From Aurantiacibacter xanthus (GTDB lineage Bacteria; Pseudomonadota; Alphaproteobacteria; Sphingomonadales; Sphingomonadaceae), in contig NZ_QXFM01000089.1 in NCBI RefSeq assembly GCF_003584015.1, positions 1-35,472 of the forward strand: DNA of 35,472 nucleotides, given 5' to 3'. Below are positions 17,957 through 25,867 of the stretch, piece by piece. How positions within the stretch are numbered: position 1 is the first letter of the stretch; each line of letters starts with the position of its first letter. A program made the position numbers and the translations under genes. A model generated the notes under the pieces. It saw only the letters and a list, made by a program, of their open reading frames with translations, did no database searches and was not told the DNA's origin.

Positions 17957-18613
17957 TCAGCGCCCCAGCGCGAGGGTCGCAGGTTCGTGCTGCTGGAGCG
18001 TTTCGACCGCCCCGCCGGGTAGCAACGGCCGCGGCGAGGGTGTGATGCCCGCGATCAGCCGGTCCAGAAGATAGCGCCCGTAGGGCCAGTTCCCGATCCG
18101 GGAATCGGCGTTGATGTGGCCCAGCGCCCCCGCGTCCACCAGCCTGCTGCCCCATATGCGCGCCATCCGCTTGGCGCGACCGAACGTCGCATAGGGATCG
18201 TTGCGGCTTGCCGCCAGTATCGAGGGGAAGGGCAGCCGGGCTCTGGCAGTCGGTGCGAAGGGGCGCAGCCTTTCGTCTATCGGCATATCGTCGACCTCGG
18301 GAGGCGCCACCAGAAGGGCGCCCGCGACCTTGTGCGTCAGAGCGTCATCGAACATGCTCCACCACGCGACGGCGTGGCAGCCGAGGCTGTGAGCGATCAG
18401 AACCACTGGCCGCGATGCCATGGCAACGGCGGCATTGAGCCTGCCTGCCCAGGGCAGGGGTGAGGGCCTGTCCCAGAGGCCAAGTTCGACCCGGGCGCAA
18501 CGGTCGTCCTCATTCTCCCACAGGGTCTGCCAGTGCGCAGGTCCGCTGTTGTCGAGGCCGGGTACTGTCAGAAGCAATGGACTGTCGGCATGGCGATCAC
18601 ATAGAGCGGGCAT
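17957..18613 (-). CDS. RBBP9/YdeN family alpha/beta hydrolase
   Basis: The 218-residue protein has the RBBP9/YdeN signatures: PGLDNSGPAHWQTLWE near the N-terminus, nucleophile Ser76 in AHSLGCHAV, Asp139 in ASRNDPYA and His166 in GHINADS, giving a full Ser-Asp-His triad. Members are small cytoplasmic serine hydrolases with mostly unknown substrates. No signal peptide is seen. Start: ATG 18613 has GGAGG eight bases upstream; an ATG five codons earlier overlaps that ribosome site and has none of its own. It lies 132 nt downstream of the second TonB receptor on the same strand, with a 10-bp inverted repeat in the gap, so it may have its own promoter. Confidence 0.85.
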   Translation of the reverse strand: MPALCDRHADSPLLLTVPGLDNSGPAHWQTLWENEDDRCARVELGLWDRPSPLPWAGRLNAAVAMASRPVVLIAHSLGCHAVAWWSMFDDALTHKVAGALLVAPPEVDDMPIDERLRPFAPTARARLPFPSILAASRNDPYATFGRAKRMARIWGSRLVDAGALGHINADSRIGNWPYGRYLLDRLIAGITPSPRPLLPGGAVETLQQHEPATLALGR

Positions 18614-18649
18614 GGTCTCATCCTCCATTATCGAGTCAGACAGGCTATA

Positions 18650-18719
18650 TCCCCACTTAGCTAGTAGGAATACATCCTGTCGATGAGTCGTGCCAATAAA
18701 TCGACTAAATAAGTGGGGA
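18650..18719. promoter_or_regulatory. Long inverted repeat between TonB receptor and RBBP9-type hydrolase
   Basis: TCCCCACTTA (18650-18659) and TAAGTGGGGA (18710-18719) are perfect 10-bp complements separated by 50 relatively AT-rich bases. Inside, GTCGAT and ATCGAC can also pair. The element is upstream of the hydrolase and downstream of the receptor stop. It could be a paired operator or a structured RNA element; the loop is too long for a simple terminator. Confidence 0.4.
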
Positions 18720-18745
18720 ATTGGTGTCTCGGGCGGCGGATTTGC

Positions 18746-21202
18746 CTAGAAGCTCATCTGGATCGTGCCACCCCAGGTCCGCGGATCGCCCGGCAGGCCG
18801 GCAATGAGGCCGGTATTGCCGGGGCCGACGAACAGCTGCTCGAAATAGTTTTCGTCGAAGGCATTGCGGACCCAGCCGAACACATCCAGCCCGTTATCGG
18901 TTCGGAACCCCAGCCGGAAGTTCGACAGGCTGTAGCCGTCGATCCAGGTGTAGGCCGAAGGGGAGGCAAGCGAGGAGAAGTTTGAGCGATAGCTGCCGTC
19001 ATAGCCGAAATAGACCTCGCCATCTTCGCCCAGCAGGCGTGCCGGAGCGTTGCCTTCGGCGCCAAACGACACCGACCACTTCGACACACCGGGCAGGCGC
19101 TGACCCGAAATATCGCAATTGGGAGCGCTGGGTCCGCCAGGTGTACCGGGCGCACCGGGCGTCTGCCCGGCCGCCAGCGCCGAGCCGCCGGAAAGCTCGG
19201 GCGGGCAGGGCGCATCGACGAACTTGCGGTAGGTCGCATCGGTATAGGCGCCGCTTACATAGGCGTTGAAACGCTCGCTTGGCCGGATCGAGAAGTCCGC
19301 CTCGAACCCCTGAGTGCGCACCTTTCCGGCATTGGCGAGATAGCCGCGCAACACGCCGAACTGGCCGTTGGTCACGGTCGCCTGATAGTCTTTGATCTCC
19401 GTGCGGAAGGCCGCGAGGTTGAAGGTTGCGCGGCGGTCCCAGAACTGCGTTTTGATGCCGAGTTCGAAATGGTTGACCTTTTCCGGCGCGATCTGGCCGG
19501 CCGCCTGAATTGGCACACCGGCGGCATCGGTCGGCAGGCCGTTCTGGTTGATGCCAACGGTCTTGAAGCTCCTGGCATAGGTTGCATAGGTGAGGACATC
19601 GGGCGCCAGCGCATAGCTCAGCGTCAGATCATAGCTGAAGTTCCAGTTGCTCGCGCGCGGGGCGCTGAGCTGCGGCCGGAAAATGCCGAGCTGCGCCACA
19701 CTGCGGGCATCGGTTTCGCTTCCCAGCAGTTCGGTTCCCTCGCCTGTGAACACCCGGCGTTCGTAAAAGCCCTCCTTCCTGTCGTAGTTGAGACGGACGC
19801 CGGGCTGGATCGTGAAGGCATCGCTCACCTTCCAGCTCGCCTGCCCGAACAGCGCCAGGCTGGTGCTCTTGAGGTACTGCGTGTTGCGCGCAGTCAGGCC
19901 GTCTAGCACGGTGGGGTCGTTCGCCAGCGGATTGGAGGGGGTGATCGACCACTGGCTTGAGGCAGAACCGTGTGCCTCAAGCCCTTGCGTGTCGATGCGC
20001 TGATCGAAGGCGAAGGCGCCGATCACGAAATCGACCGCCCGGCCCGAATAGGTATACCGCAGCTCCTGCGTATACTGGTTCTGCTGCGAGGGGTTCTGCG
20101 ACAGGGTGACGATCGGCAACCCGGTAAAGTCGCGGTCATTCTCCGGCTTCCAGTCCCATGTCCGCCAGGCCGTGATCGAGGTCAGGTTGCTGTGGCCGAG
20201 ATCCCACTTCACCTTCAACGCCACGCCGCCGATCACATTGCCGGCATTGAGGCGGGCATCGAGATCGCTCAGCCGGTCAAACGGGTCGGTGCTGGGCGGC
20301 GCATAGTTCTGCGCGGCGGCCAGCGCGGCATATTGCCGGTTCAACGGACGCTGCGTTGCACCGGCCCGCACGAAGACGGAACCGCAGCACAGGGCGTTCT
20401 GCTCGTTGTAGTCGCCCACGAGCGTGACGCTGAGATCGCTGGCGGGCTCCCACAGCAGTTGCCCGCGCAGGCCGATGTTGTCCTGGCTCTGAAGCCACTG
20501 ATCGGTCGTCACGTTGTAGATGGTTCCGCGCCGGCTCGTGCTCGACAGCGCCAGACGCGCGGCGAGCCTGTCGCTCAGCGGGCCGGAAACCACCGCCTTG
20601 GCCTGTTTGAAGTTGTAGTTGCCGATGCTCACCTCGGCCTTGCCTTCGAAGGCGAAGGTGGGCTGGTTGGTGGTGATGTTGATCGCCCCGGCGCTGGTGT
20701 TCTTGCCGTAGAGCGTACCCTGCGGACCGCGCAGCACCTCGATCTGGGCAACGTCGAGAAAATCGAAGGTCGCCGATGCCACGCGCGAATAGTAGACATC
20801 GTCGATATAGATGCCGACCCCCTGTTCGAACCCGTCGCTGGTGAGCCCGAACGGCACGCCGATGCCGCGGATGTTGACCGCGGTATTGCGCGGGTTCGAT
20901 GAATAGAACTGCAGCGCCGGGGTCAGTTGCTGCAACCGCCCGACATTGAACGAACCGGTACTGTCGAGCTGGTCGCCGCCGACGACGGATATGGCGAGCG
21001 GGATATCCTGTGCCGTTTCCGTCCGGCGGCGCGCGGTAACGACGATCGCATCGCCGTTCCGGGCGCCGCCGGTGGCGGCTGCCGGCTGATCGGCTGCGCC
21101 CTGACCGGGACGCTGCGCATCTTCGGCGGCCTGGGCTCTCTGGGCGAGGGCGGCAATGGCAAGCAGGGCCGCGCCTGCCAGCAGAGGGGTACGGGAAGTC
21201 AT
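18746..21202 (-). CDS. TonB-dependent receptor linked to the sulfate operon
   Basis: The 818-residue outer-membrane protein has a signal peptide (cleavage near AQA, about 25), a TonB-box-like IVVTARRR, a plug domain (QDIPLAISVV, NIRGIGVPFG, LRGPQGTLYGKNTSAGAINI) and a barrel ending in Phe (GTIQMSF). Start: ATG 21202 with AAGGAG eight bases upstream. This plug pattern is the common sphingomonad FecA/CirA-like type. It lies 89 nt downstream of the yezD-like gene and in the same direction as cysPTWA, with no terminator visible between, so it may be read through from the sulfate operon and import an organosulfur compound such as a sulfate ester or sulfonate. That substrate is inference from context; an iron chelate is the alternative. 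Confidence 0.9.
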   Translation of the reverse strand: MTSRTPLLAGAALLAIAALAQRAQAAEDAQRPGQGAADQPAAATGGARNGDAIVVTARRRTETAQDIPLAISVVGGDQLDSTGSFNVGRLQQLTPALQFYSSNPRNTAVNIRGIGVPFGLTSDGFEQGVGIYIDDVYYSRVASATFDFLDVAQIEVLRGPQGTLYGKNTSAGAINITTNQPTFAFEGKAEVSIGNYNFKQAKAVVSGPLSDRLAARLALSSTSRRGTIYNVTTDQWLQSQDNIGLRGQLLWEPASDLSVTLVGDYNEQNALCCGSVFVRAGATQRPLNRQYAALAAAQNYAPPSTDPFDRLSDLDARLNAGNVIGGVALKVKWDLGHSNLTSITAWRTWDWKPENDRDFTGLPIVTLSQNPSQQNQYTQELRYTYSGRAVDFVIGAFAFDQRIDTQGLEAHGSASSQWSITPSNPLANDPTVLDGLTARNTQYLKSTSLALFGQASWKVSDAFTIQPGVRLNYDRKEGFYERRVFTGEGTELLGSETDARSVAQLGIFRPQLSAPRASNWNFSYDLTLSYALAPDVLTYATYARSFKTVGINQNGLPTDAAGVPIQAAGQIAPEKVNHFELGIKTQFWDRRATFNLAAFRTEIKDYQATVTNGQFGVLRGYLANAGKVRTQGFEADFSIRPSERFNAYVSGAYTDATYRKFVDAPCPPELSGGSALAAGQTPGAPGTPGGPSAPNCDISGQRLPGVSKWSVSFGAEGNAPARLLGEDGEVYFGYDGSYRSNFSSLASPSAYTWIDGYSLSNFRLGFRTDNGLDVFGWVRNAFDENYFEQLFVGPGNTGLIAGLPGDPRTWGGTIQMSF

Positions 21203-21291
21203 CGATTGTTCTCCTTGGGGGGAACACGATGCCTCCGGTGGTCCGGTCAGCTCGCAATTGCTCCTGATGGTGTGAAATGATGGGCGAGGCG

Positions 21292-21468
21292 TCAGGCGGA
21301 CCTGATGCGTTTCTTCTCGGTCACGTCGATCTGGACGATGCGCCCCTCGTGTACGGTGAGGGACACATTGCCGAACTTCATGCCGGACAGCGCTTCGCGG
21401 ACGTTGGCTATGCTCTCTTCCAGCAAGTGCTGAGCCTCGTTCGACACGGATTGATCAAGCTTGGTCAT
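21292..21468 (-). CDS. YezD family small protein (DUF2292)
   Basis: A 58-codon gene starts at ATG 21468 and overlaps the end of cysA by 14 nt. The protein has a short N-terminal helix ([20 protein letters not shown]), then [20 protein letters not shown] with a basic tail (EKKRIR). The block LSG-x-x-[FY]G-x-V-x-x-x-VH-[ED]-GR-[IV]-VQI is characteristic of the YezD/DUF2292 family, small proteins often encoded beside sulfate-assimilation genes; their biochemical role is unknown. The overlap with cysA implies translational coupling, so it belongs to the cysPTWA operon. Family assignment is from recall of the motif. Confidence 0.8.
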   Translation of the reverse strand: MTKLDQSVSNEAQHLLEESIANVREALSGMKFGNVSLTVHEGRIVQIDVTEKKRIRSA

Positions 21469-22435
21469 GGCTCGTGGCTCCGCTTTGGGGAAAGGTCTTC
21501 AACCGGCGCGGCACGATCCTGATGGTGTCGCCGGGCGAAGGGGGCGCAAGGGTGGCGTCGAGATCCAGCTCGACCACCTCGGCGTGGCTGGCGAGGCTTC
21601 CCTCGATGCGCCAGACGCCGCCCTTGCGGAAGATGCTCTCGACGATGACGGGCTGACCGCCGTCCTCGACAATGCGGAATTCGTGTGGCCGCACATGGAT
21701 GCCGCCGGGCAGATGGTTGGTCTCGCCGACAAAGTCCGAAACGAAGGCCGTGGCCGGTTCCATATAGACCTGCTCGGGCGTGCCGATCTGCTCGATCACG
21801 CCATGATCCATCACCACGACGCGGTCGGCCAGTTCGAGCGCTTCTTCCTGATCGTGGGTGACGAAGATCGAGGTCAGCCCCATCTGCTTGTGCAGATCGC
21901 GCAGCCATCGGCGCAGCGTCTTGCGGACCTTGGCGTCGAGCGCACCGAAGGGCTCGTCGAGCAGCAGCAGCTGCGGCTCCACCGCCAGCGCGCGGGCCAG
22001 TGCGACGCGCTGGCGCTGGCCGCCGGAAAGCTGCGCAGGATAACGGTTGCCCAGACCGCCCAGCTGGACAAGCTCCAGCAGTTCCTCCGCACGGGCCCTG
22101 ATCTGCGCCTTGGGCGGACGCTGGCCGCGCTTCCTCACCGACAGACCGAAGCCGACGTTGTCGGCGACGGTCATGTGCTTGAACAGCGCGTAGTGCTGGA
22201 ACACGAAGCCGACCTTGCGGTCCGCGACCTTGAGACCGGTCACGTCCTCGCCATCGAAGGCGACCGTTCCCGCATCGGGAAAGGCCAGCCCGGCGATGAT
22301 GCGCAGCAGTGTCGTCTTGCCCGACCCCGAGGGGCCGAGAAGCGCGAGGAACTCGCCGTCCTTCACTTCGAGGTCGATGTTATCCAGCGCGCGATAGCCG
22401 CCGAAGGTCTTGGTGATGCCATCGAGCGTGATCAA
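21455..22435 (-). CDS. cysA: Sulfate/thiosulfate ABC transporter ATP-binding protein CysA
   Basis: The 326-residue ATPase has Walker A GPSGSGKT (34-41), Q-loop FQHYALF, ABC signature [15 protein letters not shown], Walker [13 protein letters not shown] and the H-loop THDQEEA. The C-terminal part (about 235-326), with VRPHEFRI and a TOBE-like sheet, is typical of CysA. It powers sulfate or thiosulfate import with CysT and CysW. Start: a TTG at 22435 overlaps the cysW stop (TTGA), has AGGAG nine bases upstream, and gives the usual short N-terminus ([17 protein letters not shown]). An ATG at 22471 would add 12 residues and overlap cysW by 40 nt. The gene ends inside the yezD-like gene. Confidence 0.93.
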   Translation of the reverse strand: MITLDGITKTFGGYRALDNIDLEVKDGEFLALLGPSGSGKTTLLRIIAGLAFPDAGTVAFDGEDVTGLKVADRKVGFVFQHYALFKHMTVADNVGFGLSVRKRGQRPPKAQIRARAEELLELVQLGGLGNRYPAQLSGGQRQRVALARALAVEPQLLLLDEPFGALDAKVRKTLRRWLRDLHKQMGLTSIFVTHDQEEALELADRVVVMDHGVIEQIGTPEQVYMEPATAFVSDFVGETNHLPGGIHVRPHEFRIVEDGGQPVIVESIFRKGGVWRIEGSLASHAEVVELDLDATLAPPSPGDTIRIVPRRLKTFPQSGATSHDQA

Positions 22436-23262
22436 TGTCCTGCACTCCTGCGGTGATAGGCGAACCGCCATTCGACGATGCTTTTGAGAACCAGCGTCAC
22501 CAGTGCGAGCAGCGCCAGCAGCGAGGCGACGGCAAAGGCGGCGACGAAATTGTATTCGTTGTAGAGAATCTCGACATGGAGCGGCATGGTATTGGTCAGC
22601 CCGCGCAGATGCCCGGAGACGACCGATACCGCGCCAAACTCGCCCATGGCGCGCGCGTTGCAGAGCAGCACGCCATAGAGCAGGCCCCAGCGGATATTGG
22701 GCAGCGTCACCCGGAGGAAGGTCTGCAAACCCGATGCGCCGAGCGACAGGGCGGCTTCCTCGTCGTCGCGCCCCTGTTCGCTCATCAGCGGGATGAGTTC
22801 GCGGGCGACGAAGGGAAAGGTCACGAAGACGGTGGCGAGCACGATGCCCGGCACGGCGAAGATGATCTGGATGTCATGCTCGGCCAGCCACGGGCCGAAC
22901 CAGCCCTGTGCGCCAAACATCAGCACATAGATCAGGCCCGCCACCACCGGAGACACCGAAAACGGCAGGTCGATGAAGGTGACCAGCAGGCTCTTGCCCG
23001 GAAAGTCGAACTTGGCGATCGACCAGGCCGCGACGATGCCGAACACGATGTTGAGCGGTACGCTGATCGCGGCGACCAGCAGGGTCAGCCTGATTGCGGC
23101 CAGAGCATCGGGCTCGACCAGCGCGGCGGCATAGGCCTCCAGGCCTTTCTCCAGCGCGGCCATGAAGACCGCTGCCAGCGGCAGGACCAGGAACAGCGCG
23201 ATGAAGGCGAGCGCGGCGGCGATCAGCAGATGGCGCGCGCGCAGGATCGAAAGAGTGTTCAT
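22432..23262 (-). CDS. cysW: Sulfate ABC transporter permease CysW
   Basis: The 276-residue permease has about six membrane segments and the binding-protein-dependent transport signature [28 protein letters not shown] (the EAA loop, about 170-200, that docks on CysA), followed by [15 protein letters not shown], typical of CysW. The ATG at 23262 overlaps the cysT stop (ATGA), with GGAGG eight bases upstream, so the two are translationally coupled. The frame stays open far upstream inside cysT, but that part has no permease character. Confidence 0.95.
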   Translation of the reverse strand: MNTLSILRARHLLIAAALAFIALFLVLPLAAVFMAALEKGLEAYAAALVEPDALAAIRLTLLVAAISVPLNIVFGIVAAWSIAKFDFPGKSLLVTFIDLPFSVSPVVAGLIYVLMFGAQGWFGPWLAEHDIQIIFAVPGIVLATVFVTFPFVARELIPLMSEQGRDDEEAALSLGASGLQTFLRVTLPNIRWGLLYGVLLCNARAMGEFGAVSVVSGHLRGLTNTMPLHVEILYNEYNFVAAFAVASLLALLALVTLVLKSIVEWRFAYHRRSAGH

Positions 23263-24161
23263 GCCTGCATCCTCCCGCGCGACCACGCCTGAATGAGGTT
23301 GATGAGAAGCAGCACCGCAAACGAGGCGACCAGCATTACGGTGGCGATCGCGGTCGCCCCGGCATAGTCGTATTGCTCCAGCTGGGTGACGATCAGCAGC
23401 GGTGCGATCTCCGACTTGAACGGCATGTTGCCGGCAATGAAGATGACCGAGCCATATTCGCCCACGCCGCGCGCGAAGGCGAGCGCGAAGCCGGTCAGCA
23501 GCGATGGCATGATCGCGGGCAGGATCACCCGCGTGAAGACCTGCCAGGGCCTGGCGCCCAGCGATAGCGCGGCCTCCTCCACTTCCGCGCTCATGTCCTC
23601 GAGCACCGGCTCGACCGAGCGCACGATGAACGGCAGGCCGATGAAGATCAGCGCCAGCGTGATGCCAATCGGGGTATAGGCAAGCTGGATGCCGAGCGGC
23701 TCGAACCACTGGCCGACCCAGCCGTTGCCCGCATAGATGGCGGCCAGTGCAATGCCCGCAACTGCCGTGGGCAGGGCAAAGGGCAGGTCGACCAGCCCGT
23801 TGACGATGCGCTTGCCGGGAAACTCGTAACGCACCAGCACCCAGGCCGTCAGCAGGCCGAAGACCCCGTTGACGAAGGCTGCGGCAAAGGCGGTGCCGAA
23901 GCTGACGCGATAGGCCGCCACCGCGCGCGGCGAGAAACCGGCGGCGAGAAACTCGCTCCAGCCCATGCCGGCCGAGCGGATGAACACCGTGCTCAGCGGG
24001 ATAAGCACGATCAGCGACAACCAGGCGAGGGTTAGCCCCATGGTCAGCCCGAAGCCCGGGATGACGGAGCGATTACGTTGGAGGCGATTGCGCAGGTGCG
24101 CGCGGGCAGGGGCGGCGGGCGCCAGCGGCACCGGTGGCGGTCTGTTCACGGCGATGTCCAT
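23259..24161 (-). CDS. cysT: Sulfate ABC transporter permease CysT
   Basis: The 300-residue permease has a Pro/Ala-rich cytoplasmic N-terminus of about 35 residues, six predicted membrane segments, the EAA loop ([28 protein letters not shown]) and ARGVGEYGSVIFIAGN, the CysT counterpart of the CysW motif. It pairs with CysW to form the sulfate channel. ATG 24161 lies six bases after the stop of the binding-protein gene, with AAGG close upstream. Also called cysU. Confidence 0.95.
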   Translation of the reverse strand: MDIAVNRPPPVPLAPAAPARAHLRNRLQRNRSVIPGFGLTMGLTLAWLSLIVLIPLSTVFIRSAGMGWSEFLAAGFSPRAVAAYRVSFGTAFAAAFVNGVFGLLTAWVLVRYEFPGKRIVNGLVDLPFALPTAVAGIALAAIYAGNGWVGQWFEPLGIQLAYTPIGITLALIFIGLPFIVRSVEPVLEDMSAEVEEAALSLGARPWQVFTRVILPAIMPSLLTGFALAFARGVGEYGSVIFIAGNMPFKSEIAPLLIVTQLEQYDYAGATAIATVMLVASFAVLLLINLIQAWSRGRMQA

Positions 24162-24167
24162 CGCGCC

Positions 24168-25214
24168 TTACCGCCGCGGCCTGGAGTAGATCGTGTCGAA
24201 CACACCGCCATCGCTGAAGAAGCGCTGCTGCGCGGCGCGCCATCCGCCGAAGTCATTGTTTATGGTGACAAGGGTCAGGCTGGGGAAGGTCGAGGCGTAT
24301 TTTTCGGCAACCGTCTCGTCCACCGGCCGGTAATGGTTGCGGGCGATGATCTCCTGCGCCTGCGGGGTGTAGAGGAAGCTGAGATAGGCCTCGGCGAGCT
24401 TTTCCGTGTCGTGGCGCCGGGCATTGCCGTTGACCACCGCAACCGGCGGCTCGGCCAGTATGGAAATGGACGGGACGACGATGTCGAACTTGCCTTGCCC
24501 CAGCTCCTGCTGCGCGAGGAAGGCCTCGTTTTCCCAGGCCAGCAGCACGTCGCCAATGCCGCGCTCGGCAAAGGTCGTGGTCGATCCGCGCGCACCGCTG
24601 TCAAGCACCGGCACATTGGCATAGAGCTTCCGCACGAAATCCTGCGCGGCGGCATCGGAGCCGTTGCCGTGCGCTTTCGCATAGGCCCAGGCGGCGAGGA
24701 AGTTCCAGCGCGCGCCCCCGCTCGTCTTGGGATTGGGGGTGATGACCGACACGCCCGGCTTGATCAGATCGTCCCAGTCGGAAATCTGCTTGGGGTTGCC
24801 CGCGCGGACGAGGAAGACGATCGTCGAGGTATAGGGCGCACTGTTGTGCGGCAGGCGGCTCTGCCAGTTTTCGGGCAGCTTGCCGTTGCTCCTGTCGGCG
24901 ATGGCATCGATATCGTAGGCCAGCGCGAGGGTGACGACATCGGCGGAAAGCCCGTCGATCACGGCGCGCGCCTGCTTGCCCGAGCCGCCATGGCTCATGG
25001 TGATCCTGACCGCCTGCCCGGTCTTCTCCTGCCAGTCAGCCGCGAACACCGGATTGATCGCGGCATAGAGTTCGCGCGTGGGATCATAGGACACATTGAG
25101 CAGCTCGACCGCTGCTGTGTCGCCATCCGCCTTGTTCGAGCAGCCGGCCAGCAGGGCAGCGCTCGCCAGCAATGCTGCCGCGCCGAACCGGTGCAGCCTG
25201 TGAAACGTCGTCAT
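24168..25214 (-). CDS. Sulfate-binding lipoprotein of the ABC transporter (CysP/Sbp)
   Basis: The 348-residue protein has a lipoprotein signal (LLAGC, Cys25), followed by the sulfate-binding-protein sequence: [63 protein letters not shown] and [10 protein letters not shown]. In E. coli, Sbp and CysP are soluble periplasmic proteins; here the lipobox implies membrane anchoring. Start: ATG 25214 with GGGAG eight bases upstream; the frame is open upstream but without signal-peptide character. First gene of cysPTWA-yezD, with a promoter and candidate Rrf2 operator upstream. Whether it prefers sulfate or thiosulfate cannot be told. Confidence 0.93.
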   Translation of the reverse strand: MTTFHRLHRFGAAALLASAALLAGCSNKADGDTAAVELLNVSYDPTRELYAAINPVFAADWQEKTGQAVRITMSHGGSGKQARAVIDGLSADVVTLALAYDIDAIADRSNGKLPENWQSRLPHNSAPYTSTIVFLVRAGNPKQISDWDDLIKPGVSVITPNPKTSGGARWNFLAAWAYAKAHGNGSDAAAQDFVRKLYANVPVLDSGARGSTTTFAERGIGDVLLAWENEAFLAQQELGQGKFDIVVPSISILAEPPVAVVNGNARRHDTEKLAEAYLSFLYTPQAQEIIARNHYRPVDETVAEKYASTFPSLTLVTINNDFGGWRAAQQRFFSDGGVFDTIYSRPRR

Positions 25215-25281
25215 GTCGCAATCTCCCTGGTGCCTTCCCTCCGCCCGCATGGACGGAAAGGCCGGGCGACTCTCTAGGTCA

Positions 25282-25309
25282 CTATCTCTATCTGGATTAT
25301 AGGGATTAG
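25282..25309. promoter_or_regulatory. Candidate Rrf2 operator overlapping the cysP -10 box
   Basis: CTATCTCTAT (25282-25291) and ATAGGGATTAG (25299-25309) form an imperfect inverted repeat (9 of 10 bases pair with one bulge) around a 7-bp spacer, covering the TATAAT -10 of the cys promoter. The half-site ATAGGGA recurs in the rrf2 upstream region. The position suits a repressor; that Rrf2 binds here is inference. Confidence 0.45.
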
Positions 25310-25325
25310 CAAGGGAGATTTTGAA
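25296..25325 (-). promoter_or_regulatory. Candidate sigma-70 promoter of the cys operon
   Basis: On the minus strand a perfect -10 TATAAT (25301-25296) lies 18 bp after a -35-like TTCAAA (25325-25320, 4 of 6 matches). It reads toward cysP, about 80 nt before its ATG, and overlaps the 3' end of the rrf2 gene's flank only at the -35. Confidence 0.55.
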
Positions 25326-25329
25326 GGGG

Positions 25330-25785
25330 TCAGCTGGCGCGCCGTTCTTCCGCGACGAGCGGCGCTGCGGCTGGATTATCCAGAGCATCGCCAATCGTGC
25401 GCGAATCGAGCACCTGGCGGCTCGCATCATAGGCTTTTGCAAACTCGCGCCGAATGGTGCAGCGGGCCTCGTTCTCGCAGTCCTCGCAGCGGCGATAGGA
25501 ATTGCGCGACAGGCAGGGCAGGGGGGCCAGAGGGCCCTCGAACAGCCGCAGAACTTCGCCAAAGCTGATCGTATCGGCAGGCCTAAGCATCACATAACCC
25601 CCGCTTTTCCCGCGGCGGCTTTCGAGAATGCCCGCCCGTTTAAGCTCAAGCAGGATCTGTTCGAGAAACTTGTGCGGGATGGCATGGCGCCGGGAAATTT
25701 CGGCGCTCGTCAAGGCTTGCCCCTGCGGCTCGGCGGCAATGGCCAGCAACGCCCGGAACGCATATTTTGCCTTGTTCGAGATCAT
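25330..25785 (-). CDS. Rrf2 family transcriptional regulator of the sulfur genes
   Basis: The 151-residue protein has the Rrf2 winged helix ([55 protein letters not shown] motif at 5-66). Four cysteines follow at 91, 100, 103 and 109 (C-x8-C-x2-C-x5-C), in the region where IscR and NsrR hold an Fe-S cluster, so a redox or sulfur-status cofactor is likely. Some Rrf2 proteins (CymR) control cysteine and sulfate genes in other bacteria. It lies 115 nt upstream of cysP and 82 nt downstream of the SLC13 permease, all on the minus strand, and no CysB-type regulator is nearby. It is therefore the probable sulfur-status switch of this block. Confidence 0.9.
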   Translation of the reverse strand: MISNKAKYAFRALLAIAAEPQGQALTSAEISRRHAIPHKFLEQILLELKRAGILESRRGKSGGYVMLRPADTISFGEVLRLFEGPLAPLPCLSRNSYRRCEDCENEARCTIRREFAKAYDASRQVLDSRTIGDALDNPAAAPLVAEERRAS

Positions 25786-25797
25786 CGTAGTCTTATT

Positions 25798-25845
25798 TCC
25801 CTATTTCTAAACTAGGCATTTAGCCGAGAATAGGATTTCTTTCAA
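25798..25845 (-). promoter_or_regulatory. Candidate rrf2 promoter and autoregulatory half-site
   Basis: On the minus strand TTGAAA (25845-25840) is 17 bp from TAAATG (25822-25817), a fair -35 with a weak -10. ATAGGGA (25804-25798), the half-site shared with the cysP promoter, lies just downstream, near where transcription would begin. This suggests autoregulation by Rrf2. Confidence 0.35.
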
Positions 25846-25867
25846 CCCTCCGGCATCATGCTAGCGC

